A stretch of DNA of 64,000 nt from Sulfitobacter mediterraneus (GCF_016801775.1 NZ_CP069004.1:2852001-2916000); one strand, 5' to 3'; shown: positions 8,770-18,014, counted from the first letter of the stretch. The notes: generated from the letters alone by a model not told the origin. A program made the numbers and translations.

Positions 8770-9897
8770 GTGAGCCAAACCGTTTTTGCGCCTTGGGATG
8801 ATCCCAATGAAAAGCCTCTCATCCGCTTTCAGAATGTCACCAAGAAGTTCGGTGAATTCGTCGCGATTGATGATTTGACGCTGGATATCTTTGAACAGGA
8901 ATTTTTTGCCCTGCTTGGTCCATCTGGCTGCGGCAAGACCACCATGATGCGGATGTTGGCCGGGTTTGAAACGCCAAGCGATGGCCGGATCGAACTGGCC
9001 GGTCAGGACATCGGCCCGGTGCCGCCAAACAAGCGGGCCGTGAATATGATGTTTCAATCCTATGCACTGTTTCCGCACCTTTCGATCTGGGAAAACATTG
9101 CATTTGGCCTCCGCCGCGATCGCAAATCAAAAGAAGAGATCAGTGCCCGTGTTGAGGAAATGCTCAAACTCACCCGGCTCGAAAAATTTGCACAGCGCAA
9201 GCCGCACCAGATTTCTGGTGGCCAGCGGCAGCGTGTGGCACTGGCCCGGTCTTTGGCCAAGGCACCAAAACTGTTGCTGCTGGATGAACCTTTGGGCGCA
9301 CTGGACAAAAAGCTGCGGCAAGATACGCAATTTGAGCTGATGGATATTCAAGAGACCACCGGCACGACCTTTGTGATTGTGACCCACGATCAGGAAGAGG
9401 CCATGACAGTTGCCTCCCGCGTGGCGGTCATGGACGAAGGCCGCATCATTCAGGTGTCCACGCCCGCCGCAATTTACGAATACCCCAACTCCGTTTATGT
9501 GGCGGATTTCATTGGCGATGTGAACATCATTCAGGCGACGGCAAAGGCCTCTGGTGAAGAGATGTATGATCTCAACTGGGCCGATGGTCAGTCCCCGATC
9601 AAGGCCACCTCGGCCAAACCATTTACCGAAGGGCAGCAGGCCCATTTGGCCATTCGCCCCGAGAAAATCCGTATTTCGACCGAAAAGCCGGAAGATGCGC
9701 CAAACGCGATGCAAGGCAAGGTACTTGATATCGCCTATCTCGGGAATCTCAGCACCTATCACGTCGAATTGCCCGGCGGTCAGATCATCAAAGCCCAAAC
9801 GGCCAACACGCGCCGCCTGGCCCGCCGCGACATCACTTGGGAAGATCCGGTGTGGATCTCATGGAGCGCCACCGCCGGCGTTTTGCTGGACCAATGA
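8770..9897 (+). CDS. potG: Polyamine ABC transporter ATP-binding protein
   Basis: 375 residues from a GTG at 8770 preceded by GAAGGA. An upstream TTG at 8719 lies inside the terminator hairpin and is rejected. The nucleotide-binding domain has Walker A GPSGCGKTT (50-58), Q-loop MMFQSYALFPHLS, signature ISGGQRQRVALARS (from 148), Walker B LLLLDEP and the switch histidine VTHDQEEAM. A C-terminal TOBE-like domain (about 290-375) follows. It powers putrescine import with PotH and PotI, whose genes overlap it by ATGA junctions. Confidence 0.93.
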   Translation: MSQTVFAPWDDPNEKPLIRFQNVTKKFGEFVAIDDLTLDIFEQEFFALLGPSGCGKTTMMRMLAGFETPSDGRIELAGQDIGPVPPNKRAVNMMFQSYALFPHLSIWENIAFGLRRDRKSKEEISARVEEMLKLTRLEKFAQRKPHQISGGQRQRVALARSLAKAPKLLLLDEPLGALDKKLRQDTQFELMDIQETTGTTFVIVTHDQEEAMTVASRVAVMDEGRIIQVSTPAAIYEYPNSVYVADFIGDVNIIQATAKASGEEMYDLNWADGQSPIKATSAKPFTEGQQAHLAIRPEKIRISTEKPEDAPNAMQGKVLDIAYLGNLSTYHVELPGGQIIKAQTANTRRLARRDITWEDPVWISWSATAGVLLDQ

Positions 9898-10772
9898 TGC
9901 GCCGCGCCGCCCTGATCGCAGTTCCTTATCTGTGGCTCTTGCTGCTGTTTCTGGTGCCGTTCCTGATTGTATTCAAGATCTCGCTGTCGGACACCGCCCT
10001 TGCGATCCCGCCCTATTCACCAACCATGCGGGATGGATTATTTGCCCTTCTGGCCGAGTTGGATTTTGAGAATTTTGTCTTCCTGACCGAAGATGATCTT
10101 TACTGGAAAGCCTATCTCAGCTCTCTCAAGATCGCGGTTATCTCTACCGTTTTGACACTGGTCGTGGGCTATCCCATTGCCTACGGCATGGCCCGCGCGC
10201 CCGAAGAATGGCGGCCAACCTTGATGATGTTGGTGATTCTGCCGTTCTGGACCTCATTCCTGATCCGCGTTTATGCGTGGATGGGCATTCTGAGCAATGA
10301 GGGTCTATTGAACCAGTTCTTACAATGGCTGGGTCTGATCAATGATCCGCTGACGATTCTGAACACGACCACCGCCGTCTATATCGGCATCGTCTATACC
10401 TATCTGCCGTTCATGATCCTGCCGATTTATGCCGCATTGGACCGGCTCGATGATTCATTGAACGAAGCGGCCGAGGATTTAGGCTGTTCCCGGATGCAGG
10501 CATTTTGGCTTGTGACCATTCCACTGTCCAAAAACGGCATCATTGCAGGATCGTTCCTTGTGTTCATTCCGGCGCTGGGTGAATTTGTGATCCCATCGCT
10601 TTTGGGCGGATCAGGGACACTGATGATCGGCAAGGTTCTGTGGGAGGAATTCTTTAACAACCGCGATTGGCCGGTCGCCAGCGCCGTTGCGGTTATCTTG
10701 TTGCTGATCCTTGTGATCCCGATTGTGCTGTTCCAGCGCAACCAGCAGAAACAGGCGGAGGCAGAGCAATGA
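9894..10772 (+). CDS. potH: Polyamine ABC transporter permease PotH
   Basis: 292 residues, six predicted transmembrane helices, beginning MMRRAALIAVPYLWLLLLF. The inner-membrane permease EAA loop is seen in LNEAAEDLGCSRMQAFWLVTIPLS (about 202-225). LPFWTSFLIRVYAW is typical of PotB/PotH. The start ATG at 9894 overlaps the stop of the ATPase gene, indicating translational coupling. It forms the heterodimeric channel with PotI. Confidence 0.93.
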   Translation: MMRRAALIAVPYLWLLLLFLVPFLIVFKISLSDTALAIPPYSPTMRDGLFALLAELDFENFVFLTEDDLYWKAYLSSLKIAVISTVLTLVVGYPIAYGMARAPEEWRPTLMMLVILPFWTSFLIRVYAWMGILSNEGLLNQFLQWLGLINDPLTILNTTTAVYIGIVYTYLPFMILPIYAALDRLDDSLNEAAEDLGCSRMQAFWLVTIPLSKNGIIAGSFLVFIPALGEFVIPSLLGGSGTLMIGKVLWEEFFNNRDWPVASAVAVILLLILVIPIVLFQRNQQKQAEAEQ

Positions 10773-11590
10773 GGCGCTTAAGCTGGTTCAACGTCACGTC
10801 GCTGACCCTCGGGTTTGCCTTTCTGTATTTGCCGATGGTCATTCTCGTGATCTACAGTTTCAACGCATCCAAACTGGTCACGGTTTGGGCCGGTTTCTCG
10901 ACCAAATGGTATGGCGAGTTGATCCAGAATGAGGCGTTTTTGGATGCCGCGTGGGTCACGCTGAAAGTTGCAGTGATTTCCTCGACCTTTGCGACCGTTC
11001 TGGGCACGATGGCGGCCTACGTTTTGGTGCGAGGCGGGCGGTTTTTGGGGCGCACCTTGTTTTCCGGTATGATTTACGCACCGCTTGTGATGCCCGAAGT
11101 GATCACCGGCCTGTCGCTGCTGCTGCTGTTTATCGGGATTGGGCTGGATCGCGGTGTTTTGACCATTGTTCTGGCGCATACGACATTTTCGATGTGCTAC
11201 GTCTCTGTCGTTGTTTCATCGCGGCTGGTCTCCTTTGACCGATCCTTGGAAGAGGCCGCGCTCGATCTGGGATCATCCCCCTGGGAGGCGTTTCGCCTTG
11301 TGACCCTGCCGATTATTGCACCCGCTGTTATCTCCGGATGGCTTTTGGCCTTTACGCTCAGCCTGGACGATCTGGTGATTGCGTCCTTCACATCTGGCCC
11401 CTCCGCGACAACGCTGCCGATCAAGATCTTCAGCGCGGTGCGTTTAGGTGTCTCGCCAGAGATCAACGCACTTTCCACGATCATGATTGCCATCGTGACA
11501 GTGGGTGTGATCAGCGCCTCTTTGGTCAGCAAGCGCAACTCGCTCCGTGCCCAAAAGGATGCGCAAGCCGCGGAACGCGCCAACGGATGA
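10769..11590 (+). CDS. potI: Polyamine ABC transporter permease PotI
   Basis: 273 residues with six transmembrane helices. The EAA motif is LEEAALDLGSSPWEAFRLVTLP (about 160-180), and FTLSLDDLVIASFTSGP is the conserved PotC/PotI segment. Its ATG overlaps the potH stop (ATGA at 10769). It completes the PotFGHI importer and is itself followed, with another ATGA overlap, by an amine oxidase gene. Transport and catabolism are therefore translationally coupled. Confidence 0.93.
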   Translation: MRRLSWFNVTSLTLGFAFLYLPMVILVIYSFNASKLVTVWAGFSTKWYGELIQNEAFLDAAWVTLKVAVISSTFATVLGTMAAYVLVRGGRFLGRTLFSGMIYAPLVMPEVITGLSLLLLFIGIGLDRGVLTIVLAHTTFSMCYVSVVVSSRLVSFDRSLEEAALDLGSSPWEAFRLVTLPIIAPAVISGWLLAFTLSLDDLVIASFTSGPSATTLPIKIFSAVRLGVSPEINALSTIMIAIVTVGVISASLVSKRNSLRAQKDAQAAERANG

Positions 11591-12915
11591 CACGCATCTA
11601 TCCTGACTTTGCTTATGGCGACGGTCCCCGTGCGGGCTGTTGGTGGAATGAAACCTGCGCCGCCCCGGACAGGTCTTCATTGACTGGAGAGCATCGATGC
11701 GACGTTGCCATCATCGGTGGCGGGTTCACCGGCATTTCCGCGGCGCTGCATCTGGCGCAAGCAGGCGTTTCTGCGACAGTCCTTGAAAGCCATTATGTGG
11801 GATGGGGTGCATCCGGTCGGAATGGCGGGTTCTGCTGTCTGGGCGGAGGTATGTTGGAAGATGCGGCGCTCGATAAGGCATTTGGCCGGCAAGGCAGAGC
11901 GGATTGGCGCGGGGCAGAACTGGCGGCGGTCAAACTTGTCGAAGACCTGATTGCGCGTTTTGGCTTGGAGGTGGATCGCCATTCCAAGGGCGAAACCATG
12001 TTTGCCCACCGCGCCCGCCATTTCGAAGCCATGAAGGGCGCTGCAGATTACTACGCTGAAAATTTCGGCGTTAAGGTTGATCTTGCCGGTCCGCAGGATC
12101 TGCAGGATGCGGGGATGAACGCAGGGTATCAGGGGGCGTTGACCGTCCCGATTGGATTTGGATTGAACCCGCGAAAATACATCACCGGATTGGCAGCGGA
12201 GGCTGAAAAAGCAGGCGCAATGATTTGTCACGACAGCCCAGTGGCCTCGGTACGCCGCACAGCGAAAGGGTTCTCTGTGGTGACGCCAGCTGGCAAAGTG
12301 ACGGCAGACAGGGTGATTGTTGCAACCAACGGGTATTCCTCCGAAAACCTGCCACCCTGGTTCGCCGGTCGCTATATGCCGACGCAGTCCAGCATCATCG
12401 TGACGCGGCCATTGATCCAAGAAGAGCTGACTGCGCAAAACTGGACCAGTCGGCAAGCCAGCTATGATACCCGTAGTCTGCTCCATTACTTTCGGCTTAT
12501 GCCCGACAACCGTATGCTGTTTGGGGTGCGCGGCGGCTTGATGGCAACAGCCGGTTCTGAGGCCCGCGCGATGAAGCGCGCCCGTGCTGATTTTGACCGT
12601 ATGTTCCCGGCATGGCGTCACGTGGAAACGCCGCATGCCTGGTCAGGGATGGTCTGTATCGCCCGCAAGATGATGCCATTTATTGGCGAAGTCCCCGGTG
12701 AGCCGGGGATGTTCGCGAGCCTGTGTTACCACGGCAATGGTGTCGCCATGGCAAGTTATTCAGGTGCCCTGCTGGCCGATCTGGTGCAGGGAAAACCGCC
12801 GCACCATATTTATCCCGAGGCCGTACAACGCCCCTTGGCAAAATTTGAATTGGGCCGATATCGCAGGGCCGTCATGCCCTTCGCCTATGCCGGATTTGCT
12901 TTGACGGATCTTTAA
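11587..12915 (+). CDS. FAD-dependent amine oxidoreductase, PuuB/OrdL-like
   Basis: 442 residues of the DAO superfamily. The ADP-binding Rossmann motif is DVAIIGGGFTGISAALHLAQ (about 39-58), and WGASGRNGGFCCLGGG follows at about 75-90, as in gamma-glutamylputrescine oxidase and related sarcosine-type oxidases. The C-terminal SGMVCIARKMMPFIGEVPG and CYHGNGVAMASYSG are the family FAD-site segments. It is coupled to potI, so it probably oxidises putrescine or its gamma-glutamyl conjugate. No glutamylputrescine synthetase gene is present nearby, so the exact substrate is open. Its stop abuts the convergent flgD stop with no gap. Confidence 0.85.
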   Translation: MTRIYPDFAYGDGPRAGCWWNETCAAPDRSSLTGEHRCDVAIIGGGFTGISAALHLAQAGVSATVLESHYVGWGASGRNGGFCCLGGGMLEDAALDKAFGRQGRADWRGAELAAVKLVEDLIARFGLEVDRHSKGETMFAHRARHFEAMKGAADYYAENFGVKVDLAGPQDLQDAGMNAGYQGALTVPIGFGLNPRKYITGLAAEAEKAGAMICHDSPVASVRRTAKGFSVVTPAGKVTADRVIVATNGYSSENLPPWFAGRYMPTQSSIIVTRPLIQEELTAQNWTSRQASYDTRSLLHYFRLMPDNRMLFGVRGGLMATAGSEARAMKRARADFDRMFPAWRHVETPHAWSGMVCIARKMMPFIGEVPGEPGMFASLCYHGNGVAMASYSGALLADLVQGKPPHHIYPEAVQRPLAKFELGRYRRAVMPFAYAGFALTDL

Positions 12916-13581
12916 TCAGAGCAACGGCGGGCTGCGCAAGCCCGTCACCGCATCCGCCGCCACAATTGATCCCCCCTCCAGCACCAAGAGCGTCTGGCCT
13001 GCATGTATCTGTGCTTCTGTGATTGTGCCGTATGTTTCCGCAGGCTCTGACAAGACAAGTTCGCCCTGCGCACGGCTTTCCACTTCGAACCGATAAAGGC
13101 CGGGCGGAAAGGGTGCGCCGCCTGAGGTGACGCCAGCCCAATGAACCGGTTCGGCTGAGGTCGGGATCGTCAACCGCTGAACCTCGGCCCCGACAGAGTC
13201 ATAGACGACAAGCTGCACATTGTCGGCAACCGCCGCCGGGTTTGGCGCGACAGTCAGCGGCGCACCGTCAAAATGCACTGGCGCCGTTGTCCGGGCTTCC
13301 ATGCCGATCCACCCTGACATCTGCGCCATGTTGCTGGCCCCCAATTGCGCGGTCAATGCGGAAAGCAGATCATTGGATTTCACCTGTTGTTCCACCATGG
13401 AGAACTGCGCAAGTTGGGCGGCATATTCCGAGGAATCAATGGGCTCTAGCGGGTCTTGGTATTTGGCTTGCGCGGTGAGCATTTGCAAAAATGTCTCAAA
13501 GTCCGAGGACAGGACAGCATTGGCCTGTGGCGATGCGGCGGTCCCGCCTGTGGCTGGGGATGTGGCAGAGGTGATTTCCAT
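12916..13581 (-). CDS. flgD: Flagellar hook-capping protein FlgD
   Basis: 221 residues. The N-terminal region has the FlgD signature DFETFLQMLTAQAKYQDPLEP followed by SSEYAAQLAQFSMVEQQVKSND. The C-terminal FlgD Ig/Tudor-like part (about 105-190) contains VYDSVGAEVQRL and GLYRFEVES. It caps the growing hook and is secreted by the flagellar export system, so no Sec signal is expected. It lies 11 nt downstream of fliK and is co-transcribed with it. Confidence 0.92.
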   Translation of the reverse strand: MEITSATSPATGGTAASPQANAVLSSDFETFLQMLTAQAKYQDPLEPIDSSEYAAQLAQFSMVEQQVKSNDLLSALTAQLGASNMAQMSGWIGMEARTTAPVHFDGAPLTVAPNPAAVADNVQLVVYDSVGAEVQRLTIPTSAEPVHWAGVTSGGAPFPPGLYRFEVESRAQGELVLSEPAETYGTITEAQIHAGQTLLVLEGGSIVAADAVTGLRSPPLL

Positions 13582-13592
13582 GTCGGACCTTT

Positions 13593-15566
13593 CTATAGGC
13601 GCAAATCAAGACCACCTTCGCGCGGCAGCGTGGCGGGCGCGGGTGGTGTCTCAGCGGGCGCAAGCGGATCCGCAATCTCGCCCTGATGTTCGGGTGACTG
13701 GCCGTTGGACGGGTCTGCTTGATCCTGTGGCCCTTGTCCCCCGGCAAACGAGAATGCCACATCCTCAAACCCAAGCTTCAGAAACTCTTGATCCAAAATG
13801 CCAATGTGGCGGCGCAACAGGTCCATTGTTTCCGGCCTCTCTGCGGAGACATGCACAGCGATACCCGCCTCGGACGTGACCAGATGCAACTTGAGACGTC
13901 CTAACTCTTCAGGGTTCAAGCTGATCTCGACTGGTCGATTGGGAAGGGTCTTCGCCACATCTACAATCTGCTGTGCGACGTGGTTTGCAAGCTCTGGTTT
14001 GGCTGCCGCGGGTGTAGCCGGGTTTGGCGCGGCTGTCACATCCGTTCGCGCTGCCATCCCAAACTCCACGCTTGAGGATGCCATATGACCATGGGCTGAT
14101 CGTTGGTCAGTGAGAAACGTCGCCGAGGGCTCGGTCAGGGGCGGAACGCTGACCTGTGCCGTGGGCCGGACGGCGATCTTCGCCTGTTGTTGCATCGGTG
14201 CCGTTGGCTGGCTTTCGATTGTCCGGTGACTCTCCACAGCTCTTGAAACATGTGGCATTGGATTGAGGGGTGCTTGATACCCGCGCAACATTTGTTTGAG
14301 GGGCGCGCTGTTGGCCGGTTCGGTTTCGGCCGTCTTTGTTGTTGTCGTGCGGCGATGATCAGGAACAAGTCCTGCAACCGTGATGTTCTGAGCTGGCGTC
14401 GCAATTGGTACCCCCATGTTGGCGGTGATATGCGTAGAACTTGCGGTCAAAGCCGAAGCCGGTCGTGCACCTGTCGGCGCAGTGGGGTTGGTTTTGGGAT
14501 GGATAGAAAAGTCGCTTCTCTCTGGTACTGGCCGAATTGGAGTATGGGTCTTGGGATGTGTGGCAAGCGGCATATCCCTGTCAGGGATTGGGGTTTGCGC
14601 GACGGCTTTTTCTGCATTGGACTTGGGCATGGCTGCAGCGATGCCTTGCGCTCGGATTTCGTGATAGGCAGGTGTCGAAGGCTCACGTAACTGCGCCGCC
14701 GCAGGCACAATCGGTGCCCGATTTGGCGTGAGGGCAGCGTGCTTGGGCTGAACAGTTTCGGCAGTATGGGCTGCGTTTGGTTGTTCAAGCTTAACTTTGA
14801 CGTTTGCTAGATGTGCAAGCGGAACCGCCTCTTTTTGATGCGCGGCTGAAGGTTGGTTTACATTGACGGTGGCAGGGTTCGCCAGCGGAATTTCTGTTTC
14901 AGCCATTGCAGGCGGGGTCTGCAATCCCGGCCAAGGGTGCCTGATCGTCTGGACCGTTGCAGGCAGCATCTGCGCTGGCGGTGCCGGTTGATGGACGGGC
15001 CTTATCGCGCCGGGAGTATTCAGCGTTTCTGGTTGTGCATCACCGCGCGTCACGGCGGCGGATGGGTTTTTCGGTTGGACCACCGTCGTGCGGGCTGGAG
15101 CTAGAATAGGTGCCCGCAATTCGGTGCCGGTCCGCGCCGAAGGAGCGAGCGGTTTGGTCTGATGAACCGCAGCCCCTTCTTCGATATTGGGCTGCGAAGC
15201 TTTCATCACTTTTGCAGCAATTTCATCTTGTGGAGAGAGTGAAGCAGGATCGTGTTTTAACTTGGCCTGGTCCTCATTTTCGGCTTCTTGGGTGAATGTC
15301 CCTTCTCCGGCGATTGGAGGCGCCTCTGGATCATCAGCGGAATCAGACTGAGAGGTGATTACGTCTGTATCATTCTCGGTCAGAGCCATTTCGATGCTTT
15401 CTGGGACTGTTGGCTCCTCAGTAGGCATTAGCGTCCTGAACAGATCACCAAACGTGGCCCCGGCCCCGTCTGCCGGAACGTCAACAGGGGCAAGGTGGGT
15501 AAGTGGACCCTGCTTGGCGGATTCAACCGTGCCTGTGCCTGTAAGTATACCCATCAACGATTGCAT
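13593..15566 (-). CDS. fliK: Flagellar hook-length control protein FliK
   Basis: 657 residues. The long, low-complexity Pro/Thr/Ala-rich N-terminal 520 residues are typical of the secreted molecular ruler. The C-terminal Flg_hook domain (about 535-620) contains PVEISLNPEELGRLKLHLV and the following IAVHVSAERPETMDLLRRH, the conserved export-specificity switch core. The RBS GGAGG precedes the start. It measures hook length and switches the export gate from hook to filament substrates. It is divergent from the flgJ-like gene. Confidence 0.9.
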   Translation of the reverse strand: MQSLMGILTGTGTVESAKQGPLTHLAPVDVPADGAGATFGDLFRTLMPTEEPTVPESIEMALTENDTDVITSQSDSADDPEAPPIAGEGTFTQEAENEDQAKLKHDPASLSPQDEIAAKVMKASQPNIEEGAAVHQTKPLAPSARTGTELRAPILAPARTTVVQPKNPSAAVTRGDAQPETLNTPGAIRPVHQPAPPAQMLPATVQTIRHPWPGLQTPPAMAETEIPLANPATVNVNQPSAAHQKEAVPLAHLANVKVKLEQPNAAHTAETVQPKHAALTPNRAPIVPAAAQLREPSTPAYHEIRAQGIAAAMPKSNAEKAVAQTPIPDRDMPLATHPKTHTPIRPVPERSDFSIHPKTNPTAPTGARPASALTASSTHITANMGVPIATPAQNITVAGLVPDHRRTTTTKTAETEPANSAPLKQMLRGYQAPLNPMPHVSRAVESHRTIESQPTAPMQQQAKIAVRPTAQVSVPPLTEPSATFLTDQRSAHGHMASSSVEFGMAARTDVTAAPNPATPAAAKPELANHVAQQIVDVAKTLPNRPVEISLNPEELGRLKLHLVTSEAGIAVHVSAERPETMDLLRRHIGILDQEFLKLGFEDVAFSFAGGQGPQDQADPSNGQSPEHQGEIADPLAPAETPPAPATLPREGGLDLRL

Positions 15567-15681
15567 CGCATCCTCCGGAAGTTTCTGCCCGTGGCTGCTG
15601 GTATGCGCGATCCTCCTTACCTGTTGTTTACCGAAACAGCGGATAACCGAGAAATATACGCAGCAATTTAAGGATCACGCG

Positions 15682-15966
15682 ATGCAAATCCTGCCATCCC
15701 ATCAACCCCAGACTGCGGTCGAACGAGACCAGAAATTGCGTGCCGCAGCACATGATCTTGAAACGACGTTTTTGGCTGAAATGCTCAAATCTGCTGGCTT
15801 GGGGCAAACGCGCGGCGCCTTTGGCGGCGGTGCGGGAGAGGATCAGTTCGCGTCTTTTTTGCTACGTGAACAGGCCGCCGCAATGGTGCGCAGCGGAGGT
15901 ATCGGACTAAGCGAAACGATTTTTGAATCCCTAAAGGAGAGAAACGATGCAACCCCAATTGACTGA
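15682..15966 (+). CDS. FlgJ N-terminal-like rod-binding protein
   Basis: 94 residues from the ATG at 15682; the longer frame from 15355 overlaps fliK and is not used. The segment AAHDLETTFLAEMLKSAGLG and the following EDQFASFLLREQAAAMV match the Rod-binding family (N-terminal half of FlgJ). There is no muramidase domain, which is usual in alphaproteobacteria, where a separate enzyme opens the wall. It probably scaffolds rod assembly in the periplasm. It overlaps the FlgN-like gene by 20 nt. Confidence 0.8.
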   Translation: MQILPSHQPQTAVERDQKLRAAAHDLETTFLAEMLKSAGLGQTRGAFGGGAGEDQFASFLLREQAAAMVRSGGIGLSETIFESLKERNDATPID

Positions 15967-16309
15967 CCTTGCGCTGGAAGATCTGAGCACCCTGTTGGAC
16001 GCAGAACGTGAGGCGCTTCTTGGCGGTGATCTTGAACGCCTTGCTGACATGTATTCAGCCAAAGAAGCCCTTATCGGATCGGTGAATGAACATCCGGAGA
16101 AACATGATCTGAGAACTCTCGAAGCACTGGACAGAAAAGTGCGCCGAAACCAGCTTTTGCTCGACGGGGCACTTGAGGGCATTCGCGAGGTCGCGCGCCG
16201 CATGGCAGCTCTACGCGAAACCAGGGGATCGCTTGAAACCTATGGCGCAGATGGTCGCAAGCACCGCATCGAGATGGATGCAGAAGCCTCAGTGGAAAAA
16301 CGCGCCTGA
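15947..16309 (+). CDS. FlgN-like flagellar export chaperone
   Basis: 120 residues, almost entirely helical and charged. It begins MQPQLTDLALEDLSTLLDAE with the pattern LDAEREALLGGDLERL, characteristic of FlgN-type chaperones that escort the hook-filament junction proteins FlgK and FlgL. An RBS AAAGGAGAG sits just before the start, inside the end of the flgJ-like gene. The assignment rests on size, helix pattern and context rather than on an invariant motif. Confidence 0.6.
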   Translation: MQPQLTDLALEDLSTLLDAEREALLGGDLERLADMYSAKEALIGSVNEHPEKHDLRTLEALDRKVRRNQLLLDGALEGIREVARRMAALRETRGSLETYGADGRKHRIEMDAEASVEKRA

Positions 16310-16527
16310 GGGGCGGATTTGGGCGTTTAAATAAAAATCGGGGTACTCCGTCGCAGCGCATTCAGAAGGTATTAACGCTCCGGACGGCAAGTTGTCCCTG
16401 CATCCGAGGTCGGATGGCGCAGCCTCTTCATTAGGCGTTTGCACAGGTCAGAACGACATTTCGTCCAGCCCCAGGGGGGTGGGACCTCACGGACGCAAAG
16501 CGTCAATGACTGAAGGACTATGCTTAT
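16310..16527. other. Non-coding stretch between flgN-like gene and motB remnant
   Basis: Together with the motB remnant and the leader of the next gene this makes about 450 nt without an intact gene. I recognise no coding homology, tRNA or insertion-sequence end here. It is probably decayed flagellar-locus DNA beyond the motB breakpoint. Confidence 0.4.
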
Positions 16528-16620
16528 GGCAACTTTCCAAGCACCACCATGATGCCCGCCACCTGCGATGACCTTTTTCTTCTTGATGATGACCGGCGCC
16601 GCGTTTGCTTGCGCACTCAT
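16528..16620 (-). pseudogene. motB: Truncated motB 5' remnant
   Basis: From the ATG at 16620, which has its own RBS (GGTGGTGGAG/AAGAGG), 31 codons encode the conserved N-terminus of the MotB/OmpA-type stator protein: MSAQANAAPVI then a Lys-rich stretch and GGGHHGGAWKVA. In the family KVA is followed by YADFVTAMMAFFLLMWLL, the proton-channel helix. Here the frame continues as ISIVLQSLTLC with no similarity and ends at 16372. The plug, channel and peptidoglycan-binding domain are all absent, so this cannot be functional. The breakpoint marks a deletion or rearrangement. Confidence 0.75.
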
Positions 16621-16762
16621 CTCCACCACCTCTTTTCACCCGACGACAGGTTTAAGACAGGAGGGCTTACTGCCCGCTTAACAACTTCAATTGTCACGAT
16701 TTGCCTGCGGCCCTTGCGCTTTGCCCCTCCCTGACGCCAGATGGCACGAACGGAGAACGGCC

Positions 16763-17983
16763 ATGCAAAGCATTGAAACTGACAGCGGATATTCCTGGTT
16801 CAGGCTGGTCCTGACGCTGCTTGTGGCGACCATCGCAAACGCAGGCATGTGGGCAATTATTGTGATCATGCCGGCGGTTGAGGCCGAATTTGGCACAACA
16901 CGGGCCGAAGCGTCCTTGCCCTATACACTCACCATGATCGGCTTTGCCCTCGGCAACTATTATCTGGGCCGCGCGGTGGATCGGTTTGGGGTGTCTCTTT
17001 CCCTGATCGTTGCCGCCATGACTGTGGTGCTTGGCTTAATCTTGGCGGTCCTGTCTCATTCCATTGTCCTGCTGTCCGCAGCGCAGTTGATCATCGGTTT
17101 TGCATCAGCCATCGGATTTGGGCCGCTCATCGCCGACATATCCCACTGGTTTGTACGCCGGCGCGGGATTGCGGTGGCGCTGGTCGCAAGCGGCAATTAT
17201 CTCAGCGGTGCAATCTGGCCGATGCTGCTGGCGGGCGTGTTGCAAGACAGCGGCTGGCGTGCGGTCTATCAAGTGATGGCGGTTGCCACCCTGATTGGGG
17301 TGATCCCGCTGGCCCTGGCCCTGCGGCGTCAAGTTTCAGAGGCCGCCCATGAGGCCGCGCAATTGGCCTCATCCCTGAACGCACAATCATCCGGGCTCAG
17401 CCCGCGTGCGTTGCAGTACCTTCTCGGGCTGGCCGGGATCGGCTGTTGCGTGGCGATGTCCATGCCGCAGGTTCACATCGTGTCTTACTGCGTTGATCTG
17501 GGGTTCGGCCCGGTTGTTGGGGCCGAGATGCTGTCGCTGATGTTGCTCGGCGGGGTTGGCTCACGTGTGGTCTCAGGGTTGCTGGCGGATCGGCTTGGCG
17601 GAGTGCGGACGCTGTTGATCGGGTCCACGTTGCAATGCCTTGCATTGTTCCTCTACCTGCCTGCGGGCGGACTGGTCTCGCTTTATGTGGTCAGTCTGGT
17701 CTTTGGCCTGTCACAAGGCGGCATCGTGCCGAGCTATGCTTTGATCGTTCGCGAATATATGCCCGCGCGGGAGGCTGGCGCGCGCGTCGGCTTTGTGATG
17801 ATGGCGACCATCATGGGCATGGCGCTGGGCGGATGGCTGTCGGGCCAGATCTACGACCTGAGTGGATCTTACCATCTGGCCTTTATCAATGGCATTCTGT
17901 GGAACGGCCTGAACATTGCAATCATGCTATGGCTCTTGCTGCGCAGCAAGCCACGTGCGCCGCGCGGCGCAGTAACGGCCTAG
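16763..17983 (+). CDS. MFS transporter, monocarboxylate/OFA-like
   Basis: 406 residues with 12 predicted transmembrane helices. The start at 16763 follows GGAGAACGG. Features are the loop 2-3 pattern GRAVDRFGVSL (about 76-86), DISHWFVRRRGIAVALVASGNYLSGAIWP, and in the C-half SGLLADRLGGVRTLLIG. These resemble the oxalate/formate and monocarboxylate branch of the major facilitator superfamily. The substrate is unknown; no adjacent metabolic gene gives a hint. It follows the degraded end of the flagellar block. Confidence 0.8.
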   Translation: MQSIETDSGYSWFRLVLTLLVATIANAGMWAIIVIMPAVEAEFGTTRAEASLPYTLTMIGFALGNYYLGRAVDRFGVSLSLIVAAMTVVLGLILAVLSHSIVLLSAAQLIIGFASAIGFGPLIADISHWFVRRRGIAVALVASGNYLSGAIWPMLLAGVLQDSGWRAVYQVMAVATLIGVIPLALALRRQVSEAAHEAAQLASSLNAQSSGLSPRALQYLLGLAGIGCCVAMSMPQVHIVSYCVDLGFGPVVGAEMLSLMLLGGVGSRVVSGLLADRLGGVRTLLIGSTLQCLALFLYLPAGGLVSLYVVSLVFGLSQGGIVPSYALIVREYMPAREAGARVGFVMMATIMGMALGGWLSGQIYDLSGSYHLAFINGILWNGLNIAIMLWLLLRSKPRAPRGAVTA

Positions 17984-18014
17984 ATATCCAACCCATTGAG
18001 CCTGCAGCAGACAC

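Noticed and set aside
16310..16762. Insertion sequence or attachment site at the motB breakpoint
   Set aside because: No terminal inverted repeats, target duplication or transposase remnant could be seen, so only a breakpoint is claimed.
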